DNA of 64,000 nt from Acidobacteriota bacterium. Lineage in GTDB: Bacteria; Acidobacteriota; Terriglobia; UBA7540. A program made the translations under genes and the position numbers. Where the stretch lies: assembly GCA_004298155.1 (NCBI GenBank), contig SCRD01000016.1:62001-126000 (forward strand), given 5' to 3'. The stretch's first letter is position 1; each line of letters starts with the position of its first letter. The notes beneath the pieces are model-generated. The model was not told where the DNA came from, searched no databases, and worked only from the letters and a program-made list of their open reading frames with translations. Below, in pieces: positions 16,815-25,751 of the stretch.

Positions 16815-17768
16815 ATGAGCAATGTGCTGGCGGTTGACATCGGCGGCACCCACTTCCGTGTGGCCCTATTTGATGCCAGTGGGCGTCGCCTTCTTCTCTC
16901 GGAGGGCCGGACCGAATCCGCCGGCGGGCGCGAGTGGATGCTCAACGAGATACGAGAGCGGGCCCATGACCTCGTCACAAAATCAGGCCACCCTGTACAG
17001 TCTTGTGGCATCAGTTTTGGCGGGCCGGTTGACTACAGGAGGCAATTGGTCAGTTCAATGCACGTCTCCGGGTGGCGAGGTTTCCGGCTGGGCCAATGGA
17101 TGGAAGACAATCTCAGCCTCAAGTGCTGCGTCGACAACGATGCCAATGCCGGGGCCCTGGGAGAGTTCCATTGGGGAGTCGGCCGCGGCACGGAATCACT
17201 GCTTTACCTCACGATCAGTACGGGCATCGGCGGAGGAGTGGTTTGCGGCGGGAGAGTGCACAGAGGCAAAGACTCCATGGCCGGAGAGGTGGGCCACATC
17301 CAGGTGTCAGACGCGGGCACCCTGTGCTCCTGCGGCGCGCGCGGCTGCCTTGAAACCGTCTGCTCTGGAACGGCCATCGGAACGCGAGCCCGCGGGTTCG
17401 CGCGAAGAAAGCCCGAGGCCATGGCAAGGACCCTCGCGCTTGCCTCCGGCAACCCTGACCAGATTACCGCAGAACTGGTTTTCCGCGCCGCCGGCGAGGG
17501 CGAAGAGAGTGCCCAGCTCATCGTGCGCGAAGCGGCCCGAGCGCTGGCCAGGGCCCTGCTGACCGCTATCCGCATCCTGAACCCTGACGTGATCGTTCTG
17601 GGGGGCGGTGTGGCGCTCTCAGGACCGACCCTTCTGGATCCTGTGCACGAGTATATGGATGAATTCTCAGCCCCAATGCTCGAGCATTCCACCAAAGTTG
17701 TCCAGGCCGAGCTCGGCAATTATTCTCCCTTGCATGGCGCTGCTGCTATGGCTCTCGAGCTGACCTGA
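16815..17768 (+). CDS. ROK-family sugar kinase
   Basis: A 317-residue ATP-dependent sugar kinase. It has the actin-fold phosphate-1 motif DIGGTHFRVALFD, the catalytic Asp segment DNDANAGALGE, STGIGGGVV, the GEVGHI His and the zinc-binding ROK signature CSCGARGCLE. The adenosine motif is VIVLGGGVALSGP. This set fits glucokinase, N-acetylglucosamine or N-acetylmannosamine kinases, and sequence alone does not separate them. With no DNA-binding N-terminus it is a kinase, not a repressor. ATG 16815 is preferred; a TTG three codons upstream is also possible. It sits between rapZ and msbA. Confidence 0.85.
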   Translation: MSNVLAVDIGGTHFRVALFDASGRRLLLSEGRTESAGGREWMLNEIRERAHDLVTKSGHPVQSCGISFGGPVDYRRQLVSSMHVSGWRGFRLGQWMEDNLSLKCCVDNDANAGALGEFHWGVGRGTESLLYLTISTGIGGGVVCGGRVHRGKDSMAGEVGHIQVSDAGTLCSCGARGCLETVCSGTAIGTRARGFARRKPEAMARTLALASGNPDQITAELVFRAAGEGEESAQLIVREAARALARALLTAIRILNPDVIVLGGGVALSGPTLLDPVHEYMDEFSAPMLEHSTKVVQAELGNYSPLHGAAAMALELT

Positions 17769-17827
17769 CAAGGCTGCGGCTTAGATGCCTGCGGCACTCA
17801 ATAACGCTCCTGTTTTCAATAAATTGC

Positions 17828-17836
17828 TGATATGAT
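17828..17836 (+). promoter_or_regulatory. Putative extended -10 promoter for msbA
   Basis: TGATATGAT fits the extended -10 pattern TGnTATAAT in the 183-bp gap before msbA. No good -35 box is present, as is common for extended -10 promoters. It would give the msbA-yicC-gmk-rpoZ group its own start. Confidence 0.35.
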
Positions 17837-17951
17837 AAGCTTGGAAGTCTGGAGCATGCGCCCGGCCCCGCAGCTTGACTTCGCTTTTGACGAAGATTAA
17901 GATTCTATTTCCACGCCCGGCGGGCTCTCCAGCCTGTGGGTAGGACGCCGG

Positions 17952-19763
17952 ATGAGCCAAGTTCAACGCCTGCTAGGATTTCTCCGACCTTACAGACTGC
18001 GTTTCAGCATAGCTGTTGTCCTGATGGCTGTGGTGGGCGCTTGTGAGGCGATTACCGCCCTGCTCATCAAGCCTGTTGGCGACAACGTCCTCAAGCCCGG
18101 ATCCGACTCTTCCAGCATTCGGCTCTTCGATCTTCCCTGGAACCATCACACCGTCTATCTGCAGGATCTTTTTCCCGGTCATATCCACAATGTCTGGACC
18201 GTCGTCGCACTTTCGATTATCGGCGTTTCCATTGTGAAAGGCATCTCGCAATACACCGCCACCGTCAGCATCAATTTCATTGGCCAGTCTGCCGTCCGGA
18301 ATCTGCGCAACCAGCTTTACGCCAAAATCGTTGAGCAGTCGATAGCCTTTTTTAAGCGGAACCCTACAGGCCGCCTGATGTCGGCGATCAGTAATGATAC
18401 TGACAAGATTCAGTATGCGGTTTCCCAGGTATCGGCAGACTTCCTGAGATATTCCTTTACCCTGATTGGGCTGCTCGCCGTCATTTTTTCCGTCGATTGG
18501 AAATTGGCGATGGTGTCGCTTCTGCTGGTGCCGCTGGTGGTTTTGCCATCGGCCAATATTGGAAGGTCAATCCGCCGTTCCAGCCGCTCCAGCCAGGACA
18601 GAATGGCCGATATCAACAACCTCGTTCAGGAGACTTTCACGGGAATCGGGATTGTGAAGGCTTTCGTGATGGAGCACTTCGAGGTAGCGCGGTTCAAGGC
18701 AGCGACGCACAAGCTGCTCCACACCAACATGCGCTGGGTGAGGGCGCAGGCCGTGACGGCCCCGTTGATGGAACTTCTGGGCGCTATTACCATAGCCGGG
18801 CTTCTGCTTTACGAGCGCAATGAGATTCTCCACCACGCGCAGACGATGGGTGGTTTCCTCGTTTTTCTTTATGCGCTGATCAAAATGTATGAGCCCATCA
18901 AGCGGCTGACTGGCGTCAACAACGCTGTCCAGCAGGCGGTCGGAGCTTCTGAGCAGGTCTTTCAGTTCCTGCAGGTCAATCCGGAGGTGAAAGAAAAACC
19001 CGGCGCCGTTGAACTTCCCACCTTTCACGATGAAATCGTTTTTGATCACATCGACTTTGAATATGAGCCGGGTGTTCCGCTGCTACAGGGCGTCAATTTG
19101 AGAATCAGGAAGGGCGAGGTTGTGGCGCTGGTGGGGTCAAGTGGAGCTGGAAAAACAACTCTGGCGAGCCTGCTTCCCAGGTTCTACGACGTGACGCGCG
19201 GACGGCTGCTGGTTGACGGCCGGGACGCCCGTGACCTCAAGCTGGGTTCCTTGCGTTCCCAGATTGGGATGGTCACCCAGGGGACCATTCTTTTTAACGA
19301 CACCATTTTTAACAATATCTGTTATGGTAACGGGTCGCGGTCCCAAGCCGAGGTGGAGGGGGCTGCCCGGGCCGCGCTGGCGCACGACTTCATCGTAGAG
19401 AGACCCAAGAAATATCAGGGCATGATCGGCGAGCGAGGCCAACGCCTCTCCGGCGGGCAGCGGCAGAGACTGGCGATTGCCCGCGCGTTGCTGAAGAATG
19501 CTCCAATCCTGATTCTGGACGAAGCGACTTCTGAACTCGATACGGAATCCGAAGCCCTGGTCCAGAAGGCCTTGGGAAATCTCATGGCGGGCCGGACGGT
19601 CCTTGTGATTGCGCACCGGCTCAGCACGGTCCGGCGCGCGGACCGCATTGTTGTGCTGGACCGCGGCACCATCTCGGAGGTGGGCACCCACGAGGACCTC
19701 GTGACGCGTGGCGGAATCTACCAGCGCCTTCACGAACTTCAATTTGTGGATACTGAAGCATAA
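17952..19763 (+). CDS. msbA: Lipid A export ABC transporter MsbA
   Basis: A 603-residue half-transporter that flips lipid A-core across the inner membrane. Six membrane spans fill about residues 15-320. The nucleotide-binding domain follows, with Walker A GSSGAGKTT (about 397-405), signature LSGGQRQR, Walker B ILILDEATSELD and the H-loop IAHRLST. Helix-coupling segments such as KRNPTGRLMSAISNDT are typical of the MsbA/LmrA group. Context with lptCA and lptB supports lipid A as substrate over a generic multidrug role. The ATG has only a weak ribosome-binding site. Confidence 0.88.
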   Translation: MSQVQRLLGFLRPYRLRFSIAVVLMAVVGACEAITALLIKPVGDNVLKPGSDSSSIRLFDLPWNHHTVYLQDLFPGHIHNVWTVVALSIIGVSIVKGISQYTATVSINFIGQSAVRNLRNQLYAKIVEQSIAFFKRNPTGRLMSAISNDTDKIQYAVSQVSADFLRYSFTLIGLLAVIFSVDWKLAMVSLLLVPLVVLPSANIGRSIRRSSRSSQDRMADINNLVQETFTGIGIVKAFVMEHFEVARFKAATHKLLHTNMRWVRAQAVTAPLMELLGAITIAGLLLYERNEILHHAQTMGGFLVFLYALIKMYEPIKRLTGVNNAVQQAVGASEQVFQFLQVNPEVKEKPGAVELPTFHDEIVFDHIDFEYEPGVPLLQGVNLRIRKGEVVALVGSSGAGKTTLASLLPRFYDVTRGRLLVDGRDARDLKLGSLRSQIGMVTQGTILFNDTIFNNICYGNGSRSQAEVEGAARAALAHDFIVERPKKYQGMIGERGQRLSGGQRQRLAIARALLKNAPILILDEATSELDTESEALVQKALGNLMAGRTVLVIAHRLSTVRRADRIVVLDRGTISEVGTHEDLVTRGGIYQRLHELQFVDTEA

Positions 19764-19799
19764 AGCTGGGAAGGGCCGGCAAGGGTTGCGGGAGCAGAA

Positions 19800-20693
19800 A
19801 TGATTCGGAGCATGACAGGGTACAGCAAGGTTCGGCGGGAGGAGGGCGGCTTCTCTCTGAATATCGCCGTCAAGTCGGTGAATCACCGCTTTCTTGATCT
19901 GCAGTTCCGTATGCCAATCGCGCTTTCGCCAACGGAACCAGCGCTGCGCAGGATCGTGAAAAACCATGTCCTCCGGGGCCATGTGGAAGTCAGCGTTAAC
20001 ATGGATAGAGCAGGCGCGGAAGAGTTGAAAGTGAACCGTGATCTTTTGAAAGCATATATCAAGGTGTGCCACGAAGTGCGGGATGAACTGGGCTCTGCAT
20101 CTGAGCCTGATGTCGTGCAGCTTTTGAGGATTCCCGGCGTGCTGTCAAACGAGAGTGAACTTTCTGAAAAGGAACTGACAGCGATCCGAAAAATTCTGGA
20201 ACCTGCCTTGGCCGGGGCCCTGGAAACTCTGAACACGATGCGGGACCGCGAGGGTACGGCTCTGGAGAAGGACTTTTTCGAACGGTTGGATCATCTGGAG
20301 TCCCTGCGGAAATCCATCGGCAGGCAGGCCCGCCGCATACCGCAATATGCACAACAGCGGCTGGAGAATCGCCTACATGAACTTCTGGGAGCCGTGCATG
20401 TGGATGCCGCACGGCTTGCCCAGGAAGTTGCTTATCTGGCCTCACGGTCGGATATATCTGAGGAACTGACCCGTTTTCAAAGCCACCTTGTTCAGGCGCG
20501 CCAGTTGATAGCCGAAAGTCCCGAGGTGGGGAAGAAACTTGACTTTCTGCTACAAGAGCTGAACCGGGAAGCCAATACGCTTCTGTCAAAAACCTCAGAT
20601 GTGCCCGAGATCGGCGCAGAGGTTGGGCGCCAGGCGATTGAAATGAAGTCAGAGATTGAGAAACTACGCGAGCAGGTGCAAAACATCGAGTGA
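19800..20693 (+). CDS. yicC: YicC-family endoribonuclease
   Basis: A 297-residue YicC/YloC protein. The family was shown in E. coli to act as an endoribonuclease affecting small-RNA stability. The N-terminal YicC-like domain opens with the invariant SMTGY, then VKSVNHRFLD and RGHVEVSV. The C-terminal DUF1732 ends in a helical stretch with EELNREANTLLSKTSD and GRQAIEMKSEIEKLREQVQNIE (about residues 255-297). The start follows GGGA. Its last four bases overlap gmk (GTGA), the usual yicC-gmk coupling. Confidence 0.93.
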   Translation: MIRSMTGYSKVRREEGGFSLNIAVKSVNHRFLDLQFRMPIALSPTEPALRRIVKNHVLRGHVEVSVNMDRAGAEELKVNRDLLKAYIKVCHEVRDELGSASEPDVVQLLRIPGVLSNESELSEKELTAIRKILEPALAGALETLNTMRDREGTALEKDFFERLDHLESLRKSIGRQARRIPQYAQQRLENRLHELLGAVHVDAARLAQEVAYLASRSDISEELTRFQSHLVQARQLIAESPEVGKKLDFLLQELNREANTLLSKTSDVPEIGAEVGRQAIEMKSEIEKLREQVQNIE

Positions 20694-21337
20694 TCGCACG
20701 CGGACCCAACGTGCCGCCGAACAGACTTGGCAGCGTCTTCGTGATCTCAGCCCCCTCGGGCGCTGGCAAAACCACGCTGATCAAGAAGCTGAGGGCCTCT
20801 GTACGCGGCTTGGTTTTTTCCGTTTCATTTACGACGCGGCCCCCGCGCGCAGGAGAGAAAAACGGCCGGGAGTACTTCTTTATTTCCCAGCAGGAATTCA
20901 AACGGCGAAGGGCACATGGCGAATTTGTCGAGTGGGCGCGGGTCCACAGCCACTATTATGGTACTTCCTGGCGCAAGCTGCGGGAAGCCCAGGAAGCCGG
21001 GCAGGATATTCTGCTGGATATTGACGTTCAGGGGCATAGAAAGCTGCGGCAGCGGATTCCAGATGCCGTGAGCGTGTTTGTGGTGCCACCGTCCTTCGCC
21101 GATCTCGAAGAGCGGCTCCGGCACCGCCACGAGGATTCTACTGAGGTCATTGCCGAACGTCTTGCAATGTCACGCCGGGAAGTGGCACATTGGAAGGAGT
21201 ATGAGTACGTGATTGTGAATGATCGGCTCTCCACGGCTGCCCAGGCCCTCCGCAACATTGTGCTCGCTTCTCGCTTGCGCCGCCAGTGCCAGGACCGGCG
21301 CGTCAGGGAGATTATTGGAACGTTTATTGGAGGATAG
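20690..21337 (+). CDS. gmk: Guanylate kinase
   Basis: A 215-residue GMP kinase that makes GDP for nucleotide pools. The P-loop is SAPSGAGKTT (about residues 20-29). The GMP-binding segment follows as SFTTRPPRAGEKNGREYFF, with the lid region IDVQGHRKLR after it. A GTG start is used because it overlaps the yicC stop; the 19-residue extension before the P-loop is slightly longer than in E. coli. The last codons contain the GGAGG ribosome-binding site of rpoZ, which starts one base after the stop. Confidence 0.95.
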   Translation: MIARGPNVPPNRLGSVFVISAPSGAGKTTLIKKLRASVRGLVFSVSFTTRPPRAGEKNGREYFFISQQEFKRRRAHGEFVEWARVHSHYYGTSWRKLREAQEAGQDILLDIDVQGHRKLRQRIPDAVSVFVVPPSFADLEERLRHRHEDSTEVIAERLAMSRREVAHWKEYEYVIVNDRLSTAAQALRNIVLASRLRRQCQDRRVREIIGTFIGG

Positions 21338-21538
21338 ATGGAGTTACCCAACAACATTGACAGTAAATTTCGCTACATTCTCATCGCTGCCAAGCGGGCC
21401 CGGCAGCTTCAATCAGGAGTGAGACCGCTGGTGCAGACGCAGACGAAAAGGGCCACCAAAATCGCTCAGCAGGAAGTTTCTTCCGGCCTGATCCCATTCG
21501 AAGTAATTCAAGCGAAAGCAGAGGACGGTAACAATTAA
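21338..21538 (+). CDS. rpoZ: RNA polymerase omega subunit
   Basis: A 66-residue omega subunit that helps assembly of beta-prime into RNA polymerase. RYILIAAKRARQLQSGVRP contains the conserved AKRARQL core, followed by KIAQQEV. The start lies immediately after the gmk stop, with GGAGG inside the end of gmk, as in the common gmk-rpoZ order. Confidence 0.92.
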   Translation: MELPNNIDSKFRYILIAAKRARQLQSGVRPLVQTQTKRATKIAQQEVSSGLIPFEVIQAKAEDGNN

Positions 21539-21684
21539 TAACGGCTGGCCGGGACCCTGGCCCGGCGCATGCGGTTCGTGAGTGCAACGCGTTCGAGTTC
21601 CGGGCACGTTCCAATGGCATCCGGTTACACAATCAGGACGCTTCAGGGAGTTTTCCGCTCGGCTTTGCAGTTGGGGGCTGCGTG

Positions 21685-22908
21685 ATGCGTGTGGTGCTGG
21701 GAGTTACGGGCGGAATAGCAGCCTACAAGGCGGCGGAACTGCTCCGTAAGCTTCAAGACCGCGGTTTGGACATTCAGGTCGTGATGACGGCGGGAGCGCG
21801 CAACTTTGTAACCCCACTCACTTTCGCAGCACTCTCCGGGCACAAAGTCATCACGGAAATGTTTGGCGAAAGCGGTGAAGAGCCTAACGTCGAGAGCGCC
21901 ATCGAGCACATTGCAGTGGCGCAAGGGATCGATGCCCTGGTCATCGCGCCCGCAACCGCAAACGTCATCGCCAAAATGGCCAACGGCATTGCTGACGATT
22001 TCCTTACCACGCTTTGTCTGGCGACGACAGCTCCGATCATTGTCGCCCCCGCCATGAATGTCAAGATGTGGGGCAACCAGGCAACGCAGCATAACCTGCA
22101 GGCCCTGCGCACGCGTCGCATTCGAGTTCTCGAGCCCGATGAAGGCTACCTGGCATGCGGCATGATCGGTTCGGGGCGCCTGGCGTCGGTCGAATCAATT
22201 ACCCGGGTTGTTTTTGAAACTCTCCACCTTCGCGATGATTTGAGGGACGAAACGGTCTTAATCAGCGCCGGACCAACTGAAGAGCCGCTGGATCCTGTTC
22301 GATACATCTCCAACCGTTCTTCCGGCAAGATGGGTTATGCACTGGCCGAGGCCTGCCGAAGGCGTGGCGCCACGGTAACTCTGGTCAGCGGTCCCACACG
22401 GCTGCCTGCGCCTGCCGGCGTCACCGTTGAAAATGTGCGCACCACAGCCGAGATGAGGGAAGCGATGCTCCGCTCCCTTGACCGGGCAACAATGGTTCTG
22501 ATGGCTGCCGCCGTGGTTGACTTTGCGCCGGCGGGCGTCGTAACCGAAAAGATCAGGAAGCGCCAGGGCGATCTCCACCTTGAACTTAAACCCACGGAGG
22601 ATATTCTTGCAGAGATTTCGCTGCGGCATAGAGCCCATCAGCTCATCGTCGGCTTTGCCGCCGAAACCAACCGCTTGCTTGAGAACGCTGCCGCGAAGGT
22701 GCGCGAAAAGAACCTGGACATGATCGTGGCCAACGATGTGACGCAGGCCGGCGCGGGATTCGATTCCGACACCAACATTGTCACGCTTGTTTTTGCCGAC
22801 GGCCAGGTGAAGCCGCTTGAAAAGATGAGCAAGTTCGATGTGGCGAACGTGATTCTTGACGAAGCGATCGGGCTGCGGTCAAAACGCGCGGCGGCAGGCA
22901 AGCGCTAA
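21685..22908 (+). CDS. coaBC: Bifunctional phosphopantothenoylcysteine decarboxylase/synthetase
   Basis: A 407-residue two-domain enzyme for two steps of coenzyme A synthesis. The N-terminal CoaC flavoprotein (about residues 1-180) shows GVTGGIAAYKA, the active-site region around HIAVAQ, APATANVIAKMANGIADDF, the PAMNVKMW loop and the substrate-clamp Cys in ACGMIGSGRLA. CoaB (about 190-400) has SAGPTEEPLDPVRYISNRSSG, AAVVDFAP and KPTEDILAE, with NTP and phosphopantothenate sites. GTG at 21682 is an alternative one codon upstream. It lies 146 bp after rpoZ, the conserved neighbour. Confidence 0.95.
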   Translation: MRVVLGVTGGIAAYKAAELLRKLQDRGLDIQVVMTAGARNFVTPLTFAALSGHKVITEMFGESGEEPNVESAIEHIAVAQGIDALVIAPATANVIAKMANGIADDFLTTLCLATTAPIIVAPAMNVKMWGNQATQHNLQALRTRRIRVLEPDEGYLACGMIGSGRLASVESITRVVFETLHLRDDLRDETVLISAGPTEEPLDPVRYISNRSSGKMGYALAEACRRRGATVTLVSGPTRLPAPAGVTVENVRTTAEMREAMLRSLDRATMVLMAAAVVDFAPAGVVTEKIRKRQGDLHLELKPTEDILAEISLRHRAHQLIVGFAAETNRLLENAAAKVREKNLDMIVANDVTQAGAGFDSDTNIVTLVFADGQVKPLEKMSKFDVANVILDEAIGLRSKRAAAGKR

Positions 22909-22935
22909 TATGGTCTTCCCCCGGAGTGTCAAGTA

Positions 22936-23817
22936 ATGGACGAACGCCAAAGAAGAAAAGTAGCAACGATGCTTGAGTTCTACGAGGACTTGGGCATCGA
23001 GGAGTTCTATATCGGCCGGGCGGGGATCGCGAAGGTGGCTTCGGACCGCGGACGCGCCATCTCTGGCGATGGCGCAAGGCGTAGCGCCTCTGCAGAAGTA
23101 AAACATGGCCCTCGGCCGCAGACGTCAAATGTTGGGTTTGAGAAGCCTCCGGCCGCGCAATCCAAGCAGGCCGCTGCGCTGCAGACGACCGCAGCCCCTG
23201 GCCCTATGGCACAATCGATGAGCTTGTTTGAAACTTCATCTCAGGCAATGGCCCCGCGCGAGGATGAAACTCTAGAACAGATCCGCGAAGACCTGGGTGA
23301 CTGCCATCGCTGTCGCCTGGCTTCCGGCCGCCACACAATTGTCTTCGGCCAGGGCAATCCACACGCCGACCTGGTTTTTGTGGGTGAAGGGCCGGGCGCT
23401 GACGAAGACGCCCAAGGACTTCCTTTTGTGGGTCGTGCCGGCCGGCTGCTGAACCGGATGATCGAGCTCGCGGGAATGAAGCGTGAGGATGTTTACATTT
23501 GTAACATCGTGAAGTGCCGCCCGCCCAACAATCGGACTCCGCTTCCGGACGAAATTGAAACCTGCTCGCCCTTTCTGCTGCGCCAAATCAGGACGATCAA
23601 GCCTCGCCTGGTGTGCTGCCTGGGGGCTCCGGCTGTCAAGACGCTCCTCGGGGTCAAGGAAGGCATTACGAAGATTCGCGGACAGTTTTATGACTTCCAA
23701 GGCACAAAAGCCCTGCCAACATTTCATCCAGCATACGTTCTCCGCAATCCTCGTGAGGAGAAGATCCTTCGCGAAGATTTTCAGAAGATCGTTGAATTCC
23801 TGGCCTCGCTCCACTGA
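22936..23817 (+). CDS. Family-4 uracil-DNA glycosylase with extended N-terminus
   Basis: A 293-residue enzyme that removes uracil from DNA. The catalytic core (about residues 110-293) carries four Cys for a 4Fe-4S cluster (CHRC near the start; the Cys of VKCRPP and ETCSPF), the water-activating motif GEGPGADED, and the leucine-loop motif HPAYVLRNP. Family-4 enzymes are normally about 200-220 residues; here about 100 extra residues precede the core. These contain a conserved-looking N-terminal helix ([20 protein letters not shown]) and a low-complexity linker that includes a DNA palindrome (23054-23075). GGAG lies upstream of the ATG. It is 27 bp after coaBC and probably in the same transcript. 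Confidence 0.9.
   Translation: MDERQRRKVATMLEFYEDLGIEEFYIGRAGIAKVASDRGRAISGDGARRSASAEVKHGPRPQTSNVGFEKPPAAQSKQAAALQTTAAPGPMAQSMSLFETSSQAMAPREDETLEQIREDLGDCHRCRLASGRHTIVFGQGNPHADLVFVGEGPGADEDAQGLPFVGRAGRLLNRMIELAGMKREDVYICNIVKCRPPNNRTPLPDEIETCSPFLLRQIRTIKPRLVCCLGAPAVKTLLGVKEGITKIRGQFYDFQGTKALPTFHPAYVLRNPREEKILREDFQKIVEFLASLH
23054..23088. repeat. Palindromic element inside the uracil-DNA glycosylase gene
   Basis: GCGCCATC-TCTGGC-GATGGCGC is a perfect 8-bp hairpin, followed by GGCG-TA-GCGCC. It lies in the linker of the coding sequence and keeps the frame. The GTAGCGCC edge recalls the REP-like elements at 5-8 kb. Confidence 0.55.
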
Positions 23818-23949
23818 AGCGGTACGTGCCCTCCTGCCTCTTCTCGGGATGGTCCTGCGGCAGACGATGCTAGAATGTTTGTATTGCTTTGTTTCCAGCG
23901 GCAAACAGACAAGGCTGGAAGAATTGAAGGCCGCTCGGATTGACTTCTG

Positions 23950-24882
23950 ATGGACTTCAAGACCAAAATCCAGAACCCCCATATTCCGGTCAGCTTTTTT
24001 GAGATGGTGCCTCCGCCCGCAGGGAAGCCGGAGGCGCTTAGGTCTGCGATGGCTGAGGTTGCCAAGATAAAGGACCTGGCCGACGCCATCAATCTTCCGG
24101 AAATTCATGACGAATCCCGGGGAGGCGACAGAACGTTCAAATTCGTTGAGAGAATTGAACCGCGTTTTCTCGGTGCGGAAATCCGTAAAGAGTTCAATCT
24201 TGACGTGGTCATCAACCGTTGTGTAGTTTACGAGGCTGATCAGGCCCGATGGATCAGGGAAACGCAGGACAAATTTGACATCGGCAACTTTATTCTCGTA
24301 GGCGGGGAATCGAGCGATATCACGTATCCTGGACCTAGCGTCATCGAGACTGCGCGCCAGGTGCGCACCGCGGGCTTACCGGTGGCGATGGGGGGGATCA
24401 GCATTCCCAGCCGCGCCCATGAGGTGGATCGCATCCGGCGCAAAGTGGTGGAGGGGCTCTGCTTTTTCACAACCCAGGTTCTGTTCGACTCGAACGACAT
24501 TGTCTGGCTGATTCAGCGCCTCAACGGGCTTGAAGCCCGGGTCTTCCTGAGCTTCGCTCCCGTCAGCCATTATCGTGACATTGAATTTCTGCGCTGGCTG
24601 GGGGCAGATGTTCCGGCTGACCTTGATCGCTTTCTCATCAACAAAGCCACGGGAGACACGTCTTCGCTCCATTCGGAGGAAGCTTTCGAGCGCTGCTTAG
24701 ACCTCGCGCAAAGAATTCTGATGGACGTTTTTGATAATCTGCCCCCTGACCCGCCGCCCCTGGGAATTAACATCGAGCACATCAACCGCCGTAATCTTGG
24801 CTCTGCAGTGCGAATGCTGGACAAGCTTGGGACTTTCTACGCCAATCTCGTGCGGGCGCGCAGGCGAGCCAGCTTTGCCTGA
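23950..24882 (+). CDS. Divergent methylenetetrahydrofolate reductase (MetF family)
   Basis: A 310-residue TIM-barrel protein of the MetF family, which reduces methylene-THF to methyl-THF with FAD. The N-terminal FFEMVPP (about residues 16-22) aligns with SFEFFPP of E. coli MetF, keeping the catalytic Glu (E18). VGGESSD matches the position of the conserved RGD-type loop, and AVAMGGISIP-like and FFTTQVLFD segments match the barrel strands. Overall similarity looks low, and the LRGDxP motif is altered to LVGGESSD, so a different pterin or one-carbon substrate is possible. The gene starts 132 bp after the glycosylase and has no clear ribosome-binding site. Confidence 0.7.
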   Translation: MDFKTKIQNPHIPVSFFEMVPPPAGKPEALRSAMAEVAKIKDLADAINLPEIHDESRGGDRTFKFVERIEPRFLGAEIRKEFNLDVVINRCVVYEADQARWIRETQDKFDIGNFILVGGESSDITYPGPSVIETARQVRTAGLPVAMGGISIPSRAHEVDRIRRKVVEGLCFFTTQVLFDSNDIVWLIQRLNGLEARVFLSFAPVSHYRDIEFLRWLGADVPADLDRFLINKATGDTSSLHSEEAFERCLDLAQRILMDVFDNLPPDPPPLGINIEHINRRNLGSAVRMLDKLGTFYANLVRARRRASFA

Positions 24883-24987
24883 AAGCGACAAGGTAACGAT
24901 GGTGGAAGACTGAACTCCACAATTCTGCCAGGGGATAGCTGTTTAATCAGCATGCCAGATGGATTGCTTCGAAGGGGTGTCCCTCAG

Positions 24988-25554
24988 TCAGGACGAACTG
25001 GTTGCGGCTTGCCCCGGGCCGGATTTTTCCTTTTCTTCGAGATAACGCTTGCGGCTCTCCAGGATTGCCAGGCGGGCTTCCCGTGGGCCTTGCCAGCCTT
25101 CCATGCGTGTCTTCTTGCCCTCGAGCTCTTTGTAGATGGTGAAGAAGTGTTCGATTTCCGTCAGAATGTGAGGGAAGATCTGGTCGATGGTATGAATCTG
25201 GTCGTAGCGGGGGTTGCGGTCGGGAACCGAAATAATTTTGGTGTCTGGTCCCTGGTCATCAACCATGGCCAGCAGTCCCACAGGGCGTACTTCCAGCATG
25301 CACCCCGTAAAGGTCGCCACGTCTGCTGAGACGAGGACATCCAGGGGGTCGTTGTCCTCAGCTAGGGTCCCGGGGATAAAACCGTAATCGCCCGGGTAGT
25401 GCATCGGAGAATAAAGAGTACGGTCAAGGCGAAACACGCCGAGCGTCTTATCGTATTCATATTTATTTGATGAATGCCTCGGGATTTCCACAATCATTCG
25501 CACAATTTCCGGCGAATGTGGGCCTGGATCAAGATTCTGTATCAAGTTGGACAC
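24988..25554 (-). CDS. ppa: Family-I inorganic pyrophosphatase
   Basis: A 188-residue soluble pyrophosphatase that pulls biosynthetic reactions forward by hydrolysing PPi. The signature EDNDPLDVLV with its three metal-binding Asp is present (about residues 66-75). Also seen are EIPRHSSNKYEYDK and YPGDYGFIPGTLAED. The C-terminal part (YKELEGKKTRMEGW) is standard, and the last ten residues are a low-complexity tail. GTG (25552-25554) is the start, with only a weak ribosome-binding site. It is convergent with metF and divergent from priA. Confidence 0.93.
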   Translation of the reverse strand: MSNLIQNLDPGPHSPEIVRMIVEIPRHSSNKYEYDKTLGVFRLDRTLYSPMHYPGDYGFIPGTLAEDNDPLDVLVSADVATFTGCMLEVRPVGLLAMVDDQGPDTKIISVPDRNPRYDQIHTIDQIFPHILTEIEHFFTIYKELEGKKTRMEGWQGPREARLAILESRKRYLEEKEKSGPGQAATSSS

Positions 25555-25751
25555 CTGTTCAGCCTATCTAAATCCCAACTTTATTGCAACAGAGGCGGAG
25601 GTGCGTTGCTCCGCTAACAAGGCCTGCGGGCGCAGATTGACTGCGCGCGATAAAGGTCCGATTGAAGCGAAAAGACCTGCTGAATACTCTCACAAAAAAG
25701 CTCTCTGTTTCCACACGGGCCAGGCCAGCCTGTGTAGTATAGAGTCCTGCC

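Noticed and set aside
19137-20072. 311-codon frame antisense to msbA and yicC
   Set aside because: It spans the junction of two well supported genes on the opposite strand and shows no domain.
21557-21572. GG-N10-GC sigma-54-like site upstream of coaBC
   Set aside because: The spacing fits but two consensus bases are off, and such matches are expected by chance in GC-rich DNA; a housekeeping gene is an unlikely target.
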